Made by a program: the position numbers and the translations under genes | In this document: positions 49,756 to 59,052 of the stretch, one piece after another | How the letters are laid out: each line of letters starts with the position of its first letter | How positions within the stretch are numbered: the stretch's first letter is position 1 | DNA from: a virus | Virus record (IMG/VR): IMGVR_UViG_3300042382_000268 | Coordinates: 111,917 to 175,916 of that record | Direction: 5' to 3' (one strand) | DNA: 64,000 bases | The notes under the pieces: generated by a model | What the model was told of the DNA's origin: nothing | The model's database searches: none | The model's input: the letters and a program-made list of their open reading frames with translations, nothing else

Positions 49756-51156
49756 ATGGCACAAAACGTAGACTATGGTTATGATATACAAAAGTTATAT
49801 TTAGAAATGATGATAAGTGATGCCGCTACATTTGTTAGATGCCAATCTATTTTTGATCATAGATTATTTGATCGCAAATTACAAAAACCGGCAGACTTTA
49901 TAAACAGCTATGTTGACGAACATAACGTAATGCCAACACTTGAAATTGTTAATGCTGCTACACAAGGTGACTTTAAACCTGTAGAAGGACTTAAAGAAGA
50001 ACATTATGATTGGTTACTTAATGACTTTGAAACGTTTATTAGACACAAAGGTCTTGAACGTGCGATTAATGAATCAGCTGACTTACTTGAAAAAGGCGAG
50101 TATGGTCCAGTTGAAGACAAAATTAAACAAGCAGTGCAAATTGGTTTGCAAAAAGACTTAGGTACCGATTACTTTGCTAATCCACGTGAACGACTTATGA
50201 AGATTAAGGATAAGAATGGCCAAGTATCTACTGGTTGGAAGAACATGGATGACAAACTGTTTGGTGGTATGAACAGAGGTGAGCTTAATATATTTGCAGG
50301 TGGTTCAGGTGCAGGTAAAAGTTTATTCCTAGCTAACTTAGGTGTTAACTGGGCACTAGCAGGACTTAATGTAGTTTACCTTACACTAGAGCTTAGTGAA
50401 GAACTTGTATCAATGCGTATTGATAGTATGATAACAGGTATTTCAACTAGAGAAGTATTTAAGAACATTGAAGATGTAGAACTTAAAGTTAGAATGATTG
50501 GTAAGAAGTCCGGGTCATTACAAGTAAAATATATGCCATCAGGTAAGACTGCTAACGATATTAGATCATACTTAAAAGAGTATGAAATTAAAACAGATAG
50601 AAAAGTTGACGTATTGCTAGTAGATTACTTAGACTTGTTAATGCCAATGAGTAAAAAGATTAGCCCGGCAGACTTATTCATTAAAGACAAATATGTATCA
50701 GAAGAACTTAGAAACTTAGCAGTAGAAAAACAATGTGTGTTTGTTACTGCGGCACAGCTTAATAGAGGTGCAGTAGAAGAAGTAGAATTTGACCATAGTC
50801 ATATCTCAGGCGGGTTAAGTAAAATTCAAACTGCAGATAACGTGTTTGGTATCTTTACAAGTAGAGCAATGCGTGAGCGTGGTAGATATCAAATTCAGCT
50901 TATGAAAACACGTAGTAGTTCCGGCGTTGGCATGAAGATTGATTTAGAATATGACATCGATACATTGCGCATTACAGACTTAGAAGAAGATCAAGGCTAT
51001 GGTAATGCTAGTACATTATCAGCGGGTAGTTCACTTTTAAACTCTATTAAAAACAGAAATACAGTAGAAGCAGAAAGCAGTCCAAAAGTAACAGCAGGAA
51101 TACAAAGCACTGCATTAAGAGACCTAATAAACAATTTAGACGTAGACGATTTTTAG
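49756..51156 (+). CDS. 41: Replicative DNA helicase, T4 gp41-like
   Basis: 466 residues (T4 475). N-terminal helical domain; DnaB-type RecA core with Walker A AGGSGAGKS near 181-189, LTLELSEELVSMRID, Walker B VLLVDYLDLL, FVTAAQLNRGAVEEVEFDHSHISGGLSKIQTADNVFGI, and an arginine-rich end RYQIQLMKTRSSSGVGMKIDLEYD. It unwinds DNA 5'-3' at the fork with gp61 primase. It follows the preceding stop directly. No intein in this gene, although gp41 genes of some marine phages carry split inteins. Confidence 0.93.
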   Translation: MAQNVDYGYDIQKLYLEMMISDAATFVRCQSIFDHRLFDRKLQKPADFINSYVDEHNVMPTLEIVNAATQGDFKPVEGLKEEHYDWLLNDFETFIRHKGLERAINESADLLEKGEYGPVEDKIKQAVQIGLQKDLGTDYFANPRERLMKIKDKNGQVSTGWKNMDDKLFGGMNRGELNIFAGGSGAGKSLFLANLGVNWALAGLNVVYLTLELSEELVSMRIDSMITGISTREVFKNIEDVELKVRMIGKKSGSLQVKYMPSGKTANDIRSYLKEYEIKTDRKVDVLLVDYLDLLMPMSKKISPADLFIKDKYVSEELRNLAVEKQCVFVTAAQLNRGAVEEVEFDHSHISGGLSKIQTADNVFGIFTSRAMRERGRYQIQLMKTRSSSGVGMKIDLEYDIDTLRITDLEEDQGYGNASTLSAGSSLLNSIKNRNTVEAESSPKVTAGIQSTALRDLINNLDVDDF

Positions 51157-51165
51157 CATAAATAC
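51157..51165 (+). promoter_or_regulatory. Late promoter box CATAAATAC
   Basis: 27 bases upstream of the giant paralog gene at 51192, just after the gp41 stop codon. Confidence 0.55.
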
Positions 51166-51191
51166 TAAAAATATATTTTAAAGGATTTACG

Positions 51192-54170
51192 ATGCGGTTA
51201 CGCGAATTATACGAAACAATAAATCTGTTTGAAGCATACGATACTAAAGTTGCTAAACTACATAAAGAATTTGCTCAAATGCGAGCAGGCTTTCCAGAAA
51301 AGCCAGAAACACAATGGGGGCCTGCAGTACCTGCAATTCCGGGCGATCCAAGTGTACTTGATGAAACTCAATTAGCAGCATTAGTTGGTTTTGCCGAACA
51401 AGCATTTAAGTCGGGTGCAAAACCATCTGAACAAGCAATGCAATGGTACTTGTCATTACTTGAAACTTATTATAAACAGAACGATCCTAAGTTTGCAGGT
51501 AAGTTTGCTGCAATGATTGGCCAGTATCAATTTACTGATTTTAATTCATTAAACAATGAACTAGCACATTTCTTTACATCAGAATATGCTGATTCACAGT
51601 ATATGAAGGATTTAGTTAAAGCAATTAGACCAGCTACTACACAAATTGATAATCTTATTACTAATGCAACTGCAGCTGAACAAAGAATACATGCAGAAAA
51701 CGAAGCAGCTCGTAAATTAGCAGGTCGTCCGGATATTAAATTAATGGAAGGCGATCAAGTAATATTACCAGTAGATAACAAATATGATTGGTGGTGGTTA
51801 CCATATAGAACACACGAGTTTGAATCAGCAGCTATGGGACATTGTGGTAACTGTCAAACATCTGATGGGAATATGTTAAGTCTTCGTACTAAAAAACCTA
51901 TATGGCCTGAATTAACATTTGAATGGAATCCGCAAGATAAAATGTTATATCAAACAAAAGGCCCTCATAATTCAAAACCTGCTCATAGATATCGTCCGGC
52001 TATTTTAAAATTAATGCTTAGTGATTTAATAAGCGGCATTGGTAATGATTCATATCAACCAGCTAACGACTTTTCTATATTTGATTTTGAACCAGCAGAT
52101 GTAAAAACAATTGCAGATCAAAAACCAAATTTGATTACTAGCCAAATAGAAAAGTATCCAATTGACTTTTTAAGAGCTCCTGAATTTATTAGAGCTATTC
52201 CTGAATTTAGAGATATTGCAGTACAAAACGCACGCGGATTAGCGGCACTAGTTGACAATACTGGCAAAGTCAACACATCACTAGATGCATGGGAAGATGC
52301 AATCGAAGCTGACAGAAGTATTATTATTTACGCTCCAGAAGATCTTAAAGATTATGAAGACCGAATTATTGATGCGTTAAAACGTGATTCATCATTGCTA
52401 GGATTTGCAAGTGCTAAGATTCGCGGTAATCACAAAATTATGTCTGAAGTAATTAGATGGAATCCTAACTCAATTGAACTAGTTCCTCTTAGAGCACCCG
52501 CATATGAAGAACTAGCACTACAAGCAGTTACAAAAAGAGGTGAGCTGTTAAAGGCTATTCCTGTAGAAAAAAGAACATATGAAATGTGTCTTACAGCTGC
52601 AAAAAATCGCCAGCTATGGGATGAAACTCCATTGAGAGAGTTTTACGAATTGTTTAATACACTACCCTTTACTAAAGACCAACATAGTGAATTAGCTTCA
52701 TTGGTATTACAATACGATACAGAAAATAAATTATTAGATTTACTACCGGCTGAAATTAGAACATTCGTATCCACAATGGCTCGTCTTAAACTCAGTGAGC
52801 GTAACTATTATGGTGACGACCGCGCAGCACACGTAAAAGAACTAGTTGATTCAGTTACTCCTGGTTCAGTATCTGATGAAGAATATATGAAAATCTGTTT
52901 AAAGGCAGGTGAATTATCATTCCACCGCGCAGTACCAACAGAATTCCAAACATATGAATATTTTAAAAAATATATACTTACTATAGAACCAACTGCAAAC
53001 CGTATTATTACACCGGTCTTTACTCCCGCTTTTAAACAATTACTACCTGAACAACGAGAAGAATTAGTATCAATTGCTGTAAAGTTATGTCCTGAATCGT
53101 ATTTTGAATTACCATACGAGTATAAACTTAACTTATCTAGAACACTGAAGCTGATACAAAAAACTGATAGACCGTTAACTCATGGCATCGTTGCTGATAT
53201 TACACTAGCGGCAATTGAACATGGTGTATCCGACGAAGACTATGATAAGTTAATTGCGTATTACAAACACTCACTTAAAACTAGCAGTGGTTCAACAATA
53301 AACCTTTTGAATAACTATGCATTGACGCAAGCTAAAAAATATAATAACGATGATTGGTTTGACGTGTTAGCGTATGGCGCTAAACTTAACTTAACAGAAT
53401 TTATAAATATGTTAACTCCTGATTTTGTTGATAATAACTTTGAATGGGTTGTTGATATTATATGTAAAGAATTTAGTCAGTCTAGATCAAATTTGCACTT
53501 TAGTACATTAACCAACCGATATCCTGAAATTGTTGTTGAATTATTCAAACGCCTACCAACTAGTGAGCTAGGTAAACTACAATACCCGCATTATATAGCT
53601 CAGATGTATGAACTTGATCCTCGCAAGTTTAAACGAGTATTAGAGATTATGGTAGATCGAGAACCGCATTTAATTGCAGAAATACAAAATTTAGTACCGG
53701 ACTATATTCCAGAAACAGAACAATCTTGGGTAGATAGATTGACCTATAAAGGATTTACTAATGGTGGAATTGCGGCATTAATATATAACTTCCCAATGGA
53801 GCTACTAACTCCTGAACTATTAAATACTGCAATCCTTGGTGCAAATAGAATGGATGCTAATATTGAAAGAAAAATAGAGGAGTTATACAAATACTATAAA
53901 GATAAACCGGAATACGACGCCGTACTAGAAAATATGTTAGATCTTGTACCTAACATCATTACAATGTTATCTCCTCAAGAGATTGAGCTTTTTCATGTAA
54001 AACGCTTTATAACGTATTTAGAAAACAAAAAACACTCACCAGAAACTATACTGCTACAGCTTAGAAGAGAACCATTTCCGTCAGCTGCATACCTAAAACC
54101 AGACATTGCAGCATATCTAAACAAATATAAAGCAGAGAAAGCACCTAACCTTAGCTCAATCTCTTTTTAA
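51192..54170 (+). CDS. Giant protein with prohead-type leader, paralog 1
   Basis: 992 residues. The N-terminus MRLRELYETINLFE-AY offers an L-x-E/A cut site typical of prohead-protease leaders, and the late promoter also points to a virion protein. Residues ~195-270 hold a compact domain with MGHCGNCQTSDGNMLSLR, then ELTFEWNPQDKMLYQTKGPHNSKPAHRYRPAI, resembling the His/Cys and Q-x-KG-x-N signature of PcfJ-like domains. The remaining ~700 residues are ~25-40-residue helical repeats (e.g. RSIIIYAPEDLKDYEDRIIDAL) like DUF4116/solenoid repeats. I infer an injected or head-internal effector or scaffold. No catalytic residues are certain. Confidence 0.6.
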   Translation: MRLRELYETINLFEAYDTKVAKLHKEFAQMRAGFPEKPETQWGPAVPAIPGDPSVLDETQLAALVGFAEQAFKSGAKPSEQAMQWYLSLLETYYKQNDPKFAGKFAAMIGQYQFTDFNSLNNELAHFFTSEYADSQYMKDLVKAIRPATTQIDNLITNATAAEQRIHAENEAARKLAGRPDIKLMEGDQVILPVDNKYDWWWLPYRTHEFESAAMGHCGNCQTSDGNMLSLRTKKPIWPELTFEWNPQDKMLYQTKGPHNSKPAHRYRPAILKLMLSDLISGIGNDSYQPANDFSIFDFEPADVKTIADQKPNLITSQIEKYPIDFLRAPEFIRAIPEFRDIAVQNARGLAALVDNTGKVNTSLDAWEDAIEADRSIIIYAPEDLKDYEDRIIDALKRDSSLLGFASAKIRGNHKIMSEVIRWNPNSIELVPLRAPAYEELALQAVTKRGELLKAIPVEKRTYEMCLTAAKNRQLWDETPLREFYELFNTLPFTKDQHSELASLVLQYDTENKLLDLLPAEIRTFVSTMARLKLSERNYYGDDRAAHVKELVDSVTPGSVSDEEYMKICLKAGELSFHRAVPTEFQTYEYFKKYILTIEPTANRIITPVFTPAFKQLLPEQREELVSIAVKLCPESYFELPYEYKLNLSRTLKLIQKTDRPLTHGIVADITLAAIEHGVSDEDYDKLIAYYKHSLKTSSGSTINLLNNYALTQAKKYNNDDWFDVLAYGAKLNLTEFINMLTPDFVDNNFEWVVDIICKEFSQSRSNLHFSTLTNRYPEIVVELFKRLPTSELGKLQYPHYIAQMYELDPRKFKRVLEIMVDREPHLIAEIQNLVPDYIPETEQSWVDRLTYKGFTNGGIAALIYNFPMELLTPELLNTAILGANRMDANIERKIEELYKYYKDKPEYDAVLENMLDLVPNIITMLSPQEIELFHVKRFITYLENKKHSPETILLQLRREPFPSAAYLKPDIAAYLNKYKAEKAPNLSSISF

Positions 54171-54179
54171 GGAAAATTA

Positions 54180-56912
54180 ATGAAACTAAGAGAATTATAC
54201 GAAACAATACAACTAGATGAAAACTATAATGGTAAGGTAAACAAACTTAAAAACTCACCGTTGTTTGCACAACACCCTGATCTACTACAAGACTTTGATG
54301 CACGCCTTGAATGGGCTAAACAAGTGTTCAGTGATAAGAATCAACCTATGCTTTGGTATATCACACTATACGAAGCTTGGCTGTTGCAAAAACAAGACCC
54401 TAATGCAAAAGCAAAATATGAAACGATGTTAGGCGGTTATCCACCGTTTGACTTTGCTGCATTTGAAGAAACATTAAATCACTGGCTGTCTAGTGCATAC
54501 GCAGAAAGAAATCAGATTAAAGACGTAGTTAAAAAGATTAACGCCCAAACTACAACTGTTGATGCATTAATTAAAAACTTAGAAGCAGCTGAAGCAGTTA
54601 TTAAAAAAGAAGATGAAGCTAAAGCTAAGAACGCAACTCCGATTGAAATACTCGAAGGCGACCATATCATATTGCCGCTTGGTAATCAAGGAGATTGGTG
54701 GTTACTACCTACTAGTTCTCATAAGGCAGAATCTAAGATTATGGGACATTGCGGTACAGCAGGAAACAACAAAAACGTACTATTGAGCTTACGTGATAAA
54801 ACTCCAATACCTTGGGTTACTATGGAATACAGTGCTGACAACAAAGAACTCCATCAAATGAAAGGAAGATCTAATTCTAAACCTGCAAATAAATTCCATC
54901 ATGCAATACTTGTATTATTAAAAAGCGATTTAGTTGACGGAATGTTCACTGGTCAAACATACCAACCAGCAAGTGACTTTTCTATATTTGATATGAACCC
55001 TGCAATGATAGAAGATATCGCCGCTACTAAACCAAATCTTATAATGACTCAAATTAAAAAGTATCCAATTGACTTCTTAAGAGCACCTCAAACTCTACGT
55101 GCAAATCCCGACTATAGAAACTTTGCTATATCATGCTTACCGGGTATTGCTGTAATCTTAGACGAAGCTGGCGTTACTTCAACAGATAACGACACTTGGG
55201 AAGAAGCAATTAACCAAGATCCTGGTATGATTATCTATTCACCAACTACATTAAAAGATTGGGAAAACCGTGTTACTAAGTATTTGGTAAAAAATCATAG
55301 AAACTTAGGCTATTGCGGTAATCATATCCGTAGTAATTATAATATAATGAAAGAAGTAATTACACACGGAGATGCAGCTGCAATTGAATTAGTACCATAT
55401 AGAGCACCTCAGTATAAAGAACTAGCATTACTTGCTATTGGACAATCGCCAATATTGATTAAATCAGTAAACACAGAAGGCTGGTCTAAAGAGGAAATGA
55501 GAAAAGCATGGATGAATGCAGCTCATAAATATTTAGATACAGAAGATTGGCCAAATGAGTTATTTACACCCGAAGACGACAAAGAAATTTGGCGTACACA
55601 GGTTAAAAATAATAGATATTCAATTTCAAAAATTCCACCTGGATTGTTTGATGAACAAGAATTAATTGAGGTATGGAGTGATGCAACTAAAGCACATCCT
55701 TCGTTAATAAAGTCATCAGGGTTTATCAACTTAAATATCCCAGCAGAAACAAAAGATCAAATAAGAATTGCTGCAATATTTGAACACCCAGAATATATTG
55801 CTGACTGTAGACCTGACTTAATTGAAGATGAAAATGATAGAATTGAACTTTGGACTAAGGCATGTGATAGCTATCCTAACTTAATTACTGTACTTAAGAA
55901 CGCAGCAATACCTGATGAAGTTAAAATAGAATTAACTGTTAAGACAGTACGTGATAATCCTACATATATTACAAATATTGATCAACGCTTAATACCTGAT
56001 GAAAACGAAAGAATTGAACTTTGGATTAAAGCATGCAAAGTTCAACCAAAATATAAAAATGATCCGAAATTTCCAACAGACGCATTTGATAGAAACCCTG
56101 CAAAACTAAAAGAATTATGGATTAGTATGTTCGAAACCAACTTACCTCATGATTGCCCTCGGTTGAATGAAATTCCAGAAGGACTATTTACTCTAGAAGA
56201 ATTAACTACATTAGCACGTAAAGTAATTGATAAAGACCCAAGCCAACTAATGTACGCGCCGCCCTCTATGACAACTACTGAAGAAAAATTAACTACTATT
56301 AAAGATCTTATGAATAGTGACCCATGGAAGGTGATGAGCTCACCACATAATCCAACTCCGCCTGATCTATATACTAGAGAACAAATTAAAGAAGTTTGGG
56401 ATTATGCGCTTAGTAATGTTACTGACCCAGAATCAGATAGTAACGATGGATATATCGTAACGTCCGATTGGCTGCCATATCATATCGTTGATCAAGACTT
56501 GTTAAAGAGTACTATACAACACGGTGCAATAAACGACTATTTTGAGAACGATTCTATATTAGCTAGAATAAATTATAATTTGCTTGAACGACTATTTACT
56601 CCAGCAGAAATAAGAAAGTTACATAAAGATGTGATAGTAAATGCCGATTGCTATAATGAAGTCGGCGGACCGTTTGCTGCTATACCTTTAAAGTATAGAA
56701 CTTATGAGTTATGTAGATTTGCACTTGATCATGACCCGTCTTATATAAACGTAGTAGTAGCATCAAAAGAAAACTTTACCGAACGTGAATTTGAAGAATT
56801 GCGGGCAATGTCTAATGACCCAATTGATGAAGAGTTCGTTAGAGATATACAACAACATACCGCACATAACTCATTCCAAAATTACCGCCCATTGCCATTT
56901 GAAGGACAATAA
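54180..56912 (+). CDS. Giant protein with prohead-type leader, paralog 2
   Basis: 910 residues, paralogous to the preceding gene: leader MKLRELYETIQLDE-NY, EGDHIILPLGNQGDWWLLPTSSHKAESKIMGHCGTAGN, LSLRDKTPIPWVTMEYSADNKELHQMKGRSNSKP, SDFSIFDMNPAMIEDIAATKPNLIMTQIKKYPIDFLRAPQ. The repeat region diverges, with units such as RIELWTKACDSYPNLITVL and RIELWIKACKVQPKY. It starts nine bases after paralog 1 with a GGAAAA site. Same inferred role: packaged cargo or inner-head protein made late. A terminator follows after the stop. Confidence 0.6.
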   Translation: MKLRELYETIQLDENYNGKVNKLKNSPLFAQHPDLLQDFDARLEWAKQVFSDKNQPMLWYITLYEAWLLQKQDPNAKAKYETMLGGYPPFDFAAFEETLNHWLSSAYAERNQIKDVVKKINAQTTTVDALIKNLEAAEAVIKKEDEAKAKNATPIEILEGDHIILPLGNQGDWWLLPTSSHKAESKIMGHCGTAGNNKNVLLSLRDKTPIPWVTMEYSADNKELHQMKGRSNSKPANKFHHAILVLLKSDLVDGMFTGQTYQPASDFSIFDMNPAMIEDIAATKPNLIMTQIKKYPIDFLRAPQTLRANPDYRNFAISCLPGIAVILDEAGVTSTDNDTWEEAINQDPGMIIYSPTTLKDWENRVTKYLVKNHRNLGYCGNHIRSNYNIMKEVITHGDAAAIELVPYRAPQYKELALLAIGQSPILIKSVNTEGWSKEEMRKAWMNAAHKYLDTEDWPNELFTPEDDKEIWRTQVKNNRYSISKIPPGLFDEQELIEVWSDATKAHPSLIKSSGFINLNIPAETKDQIRIAAIFEHPEYIADCRPDLIEDENDRIELWTKACDSYPNLITVLKNAAIPDEVKIELTVKTVRDNPTYITNIDQRLIPDENERIELWIKACKVQPKYKNDPKFPTDAFDRNPAKLKELWISMFETNLPHDCPRLNEIPEGLFTLEELTTLARKVIDKDPSQLMYAPPSMTTTEEKLTTIKDLMNSDPWKVMSSPHNPTPPDLYTREQIKEVWDYALSNVTDPESDSNDGYIVTSDWLPYHIVDQDLLKSTIQHGAINDYFENDSILARINYNLLERLFTPAEIRKLHKDVIVNADCYNEVGGPFAAIPLKYRTYELCRFALDHDPSYINVVVASKENFTEREFEELRAMSNDPIDEEFVRDIQQHTAHNSFQNYRPLPFEGQ

Positions 56913-56987
56913 AAAACAATGAGAACATACTGACCCTGCGAAGCAGGCGGTAAAACAATTTTTACAACTTTAACTACATACCAAATG

Positions 56988-57016
56988 AAAGCCAGCTTAA
57001 ACACTGGCTTTTATTT
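56988..57016 (+). terminator. Rho-independent terminator after giant paralogs
   Basis: AAAGCCAG-CTTAAACA-CTGGCTTTTATTTT. A smaller CCTGC-GAA-GCAGG hairpin precedes it at 56935-56947. Confidence 0.8.
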
Positions 57017-57064
57017 TGACTCCGCATATGGCCCCGGCCCATTACTTTCTTATACTATGGAATT

Positions 57065-57419
57065 CACTGTTTATTCACTGTGCTTATGGATTAGGGGCAT
57101 AACAGTATATCACCATTTTTTAAGTTTTCTAGACCATCCAAACACCGTAGAACTATTCACTACGGTTGCGTATGGTAGACTTAACTTCACTTATGGATGA
57201 TTCCAGCCTTGAGATTTGACGCGCTTGACGTTCTACCGTTTCCATTAGACGGTTGACTAGCGTATATAGATGGCTAGAGTCACTGTGTATAAACTTACTG
57301 CTACCATTTTCAAACTCTACTCGGCCCGGGACTATGCTGTTCGGGACCGGCTCTTGATTATATTGTTCCATACTAACTCCACTGTGTGTATACTGTATAT
57401 ATCACTGTGACGCCACTGT
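57065..57419 (+). repeat. Six direct CACTGT repeats
   Basis: CACTGT at 57065, 57076, 57281, 57380, 57403 and 57414, all in the same orientation. They flank and overlap the small minus-strand gene at 57153-57371; three cluster upstream of its start. Could be operator-like or origin-related, or chance in AT-rich DNA. Confidence 0.4.
57153..57371 (-). CDS. Small coiled-coil protein
   Basis: 72 residues; the ATG at 57371 has a GGAG site seven bases upstream. N-terminal QEPVPNSIVPGRVEFENG, then a heptad-like helix HLYTLVNRLMETVERQARQISRLESSISEVKSTIRN predicted as a coiled coil. No other domain. First gene of the minus-strand early side; no clear sigma70 promoter, though ACAGTG repeats lie upstream. 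An ACCGTAG/CTACGGT inverted repeat spans its stop codon. Function unknown. Confidence 0.6.
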   Translation of the reverse strand: MEQYNQEPVPNSIVPGRVEFENGSSKFIHSDSSHLYTLVNRLMETVERQARQISRLESSISEVKSTIRNRSE

Positions 57420-57736
57420 AGAGGCAGGTGCGGGCGAAAAGGGTCCTAGGGGTCTAAAAAATTTCCCGCGCAAAAAATTAGAGAGAAGTACTTACAGATT
57501 CTCACTGGTGATTTAGTACCTATGGGGTTAAATTTAAAGGAGTTTTTAGAGTTTTTAGAGTTTAGGGAAAAAAGGTTGCGTTGTTGTAAAAAAACAACAA
57601 ATTGTTGTTTTATATGTCCCCCACCCCCCGGGGCATTGTGTATTGCGTTACACTATTATAACATATAAAAAAGCACATTGCAAGCTTTTTTTTTATAAAA
57701 AAAATTAAAAAAAGTAAAAATAATTTAAAAAAAAGC
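57420..57736. other. Gene-free AT-rich and homopolymer stretch
   Basis: No credible gene. It contains GGGTCCTAGGGGTC, a palindrome AAACAACAAATTGTTGTTT (~57591-57610), a C-run/G-run (CCCCCACCCCCCGGGG) and A/T homopolymers up to 9 bases. It marks the boundary between the virion/replication genes and the early array. A replication origin is conceivable but not shown. Confidence 0.5.
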
Positions 57737-57764
57737 TTGCATTTTTTTTAAATGCGCGTATAAT
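57737..57764 (+). promoter_or_regulatory. Sigma70 promoter (TTGCAT-N16-TATAAT)
   Basis: -35 TTGCAT at 57737-57742, -10 TATAAT at 57759-57764, in a run of A/T. It drives the plus-strand gene at 57884 with a ~110-base leader. Confidence 0.75.
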
Positions 57765-57883
57765 ACATTGTAAGTTAAGTAATTAACTAGCTTTTTAAAA
57801 ACTTAGTAGCTGTACAAAACGCGCGTTAAGTGTGCGCATACACACTTAATGTTTATATAACCCGCACAAAAAAGGGGATTACT

Positions 57884-58303
57884 ATGCAAATTGAAAATAT
57901 TACTGTTAATAGCATTGCTAACAATAGCGCAAAATTAGTGCAATGCGTGGGCGTTAGCACGCACGAAAAAGCGTCAATCGGTATTAAGATACGCTTTAGC
58001 GGCAAGCCCGATAGTAGTGCAAGAATTAGCACGCTAATTAACACTAAATTGCATAAGGGTATTACGTTTTGCAATATAAACGTGCAATGCAGTGAATTGC
58101 AAGCCGCACTATTATTGCGCGAATACTTGCAAGCAATAAACGTGCAAGAAAAAACACTTGATTTAATACCTACGCACGACATTGATGCAGTAACGGTATT
58201 TATAAACAAGTTTAGCACTACTGAACAAGATAACGCACGACAAGCGTGCAATGACAATAACATACAAATTGTGGAAAACAGTTTAAAAACTGAATACGCA
58301 TAA
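57884..58303 (+). CDS. Early protein, unknown (139 residues)
   Basis: The ATG at 57884 follows AAAGGGGA; an in-frame start at 57830 lies far from a ribosome site. 139 residues: QIENITVNSIANNSAKLVQCVGVSTHEKASIGIKIRFSG, INTKLHKGITFCNINVQCSELQAALLLREYLQ, then a helical acidic C-terminus. Beta then alpha layout, no known domain. The only plus-strand gene of the early region, with its own sigma70 promoter and a strong terminator, forming a self-contained cassette. Codon use (GCG, GTG, CGC rich) differs from the late genes, suggesting a separate history. Confidence 0.7.
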   Translation: MQIENITVNSIANNSAKLVQCVGVSTHEKASIGIKIRFSGKPDSSARISTLINTKLHKGITFCNINVQCSELQAALLLREYLQAINVQEKTLDLIPTHDIDAVTVFINKFSTTEQDNARQACNDNNIQIVENSLKTEYA

Positions 58304-58307
58304 AGCA

Positions 58308-58345
58308 CAAAAAGAGTGCAATCCGAAAGGGTTGCACTTTTTTAT
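58308..58345 (+). terminator. Rho-independent terminator
   Basis: Stem AGTGCAAtCC / GGgTTGCACT around a GAAA tetraloop, followed by TTTTTTATTTATTTATTTT; ends the 57884 transcript. Confidence 0.92.
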
Positions 58346-58505
58346 TTATTTATTTTACTTTACATTGCACAATAAACGTGCTATAATATACATATATCCG
58401 CTCCGCTATCAGCGGGGCCACCGGCCCATCCGGTACGCTAAAAGCGTTACCCACTTACCTCAGCTTACCAAACCTCTCCATATACAATCAACTCACTCCG
58501 TTCGT

Positions 58506-58607
58506 CTATAAACCTCTAAGCTCTTTCCATCGCTTAACCTTTTGCGCCATACGCGCCGCCTGTTCACCGGGTGTCATCATTACACGCAATTTGGTTGCGC
58601 TGGACAT
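58506..58607 (-). CDS. 33-residue basic ORF in early array
   Basis: Start at 58607 (an in-frame ATG at 58637 would add ten residues). It reads SSATKLRVMMTPGEQAARMAQ, then KVKRWKELRGL: a short basic amphipathic helix. No Shine-Dalgarno, as in several other units here, but a good sigma70 promoter lies ~60 bases upstream (58668-58696). The composition looks coding. Function unknown. Confidence 0.45.
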   Translation of the reverse strand: MSSATKLRVMMTPGEQAARMAQKVKRWKELRGL

Positions 58608-58667
58608 ATTGTACTTGTGTAATTTGTGTGTTAGCATAGTTATTATATGTTGTTGTTAAAAAAATAT

Positions 58668-58696
58668 ATTATAGCATTGCGTGTAACACAATGCAA
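58668..58696 (-). promoter_or_regulatory. Sigma70 promoter, minus strand (TTGCAT-N17-TATAAT)
   Basis: -35 at 58691-58696, -10 at 58668-58673. Serves the 33-residue ORF. Confidence 0.8.
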
Positions 58697-58743
58697 GCAT
58701 TTTTTTAATTAATGTATCCGATGGAGGCGAAGCCGACATGTAT

Positions 58744-58773
58744 ATTATACCACCTTTCCCCACCACCTGTCAA
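58744..58773 (-). promoter_or_regulatory. Sigma70 promoter, minus strand (TTGACA-N18-TATAAT)
   Basis: -35 TTGACA at 58768-58773, -10 TATAAT at 58744-58749. Second of three tandem minus-strand promoters between 58.67 and 58.85 kb. Confidence 0.8.
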
Positions 58774-58820
58774 CCCCTAAATAGTTACAGCGGGGCCTGA
58801 ATCCCCGGGGCTATAGTTAT

Positions 58821-58849
58821 ATTATACTACCTCTAAGATGGTATGTCAA
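58821..58849 (-). promoter_or_regulatory. Perfect sigma70 promoter, minus strand (TTGACA-N17-TATAAT)
   Basis: -35 at 58844-58849, -10 at 58821-58826. No gene starts within the next 180 bases on this strand; the predicted RNA begins with a GC-rich inverted repeat containing one CAGCGGGGCC copy, so it may make a short RNA. Confidence 0.85.
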
Positions 58850-59031
58850 GTTCTTTTTTCCATTAAAAAATTTGCGCTGTAAGCGTTTAAAATTTTGTAC
58901 TGCTATAGTTGCATTGCATTGCTTAGTATATAAACGCGCATTGTGTCCGCGTTAAAACGCAAATTTTAGCATTGCAAATTGTACTTGCTAAACGTATTTT
59001 TTAAAAACAAGTAGCAATCCTAAATACCTTA
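58850..59031. other. Gene-free stretch between early cassettes
   Basis: AT-rich with scattered GCG words (TTGCGCTGTAAGCG, ACGCGCATTG). Contains TACTTGC / CAAGTAGCA inverted segments. No ORF with a start context is visible on either strand. Confidence 0.4.
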
Positions 59032-59052
59032 CAGCGGGGCCTGCTGATACGC

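Noticed and set aside
57853-58308. 151-codon minus-strand ORF opposite the 57884 gene
   Set aside because: Antisense shadow; the plus frame has promoter, ribosome site and terminator.
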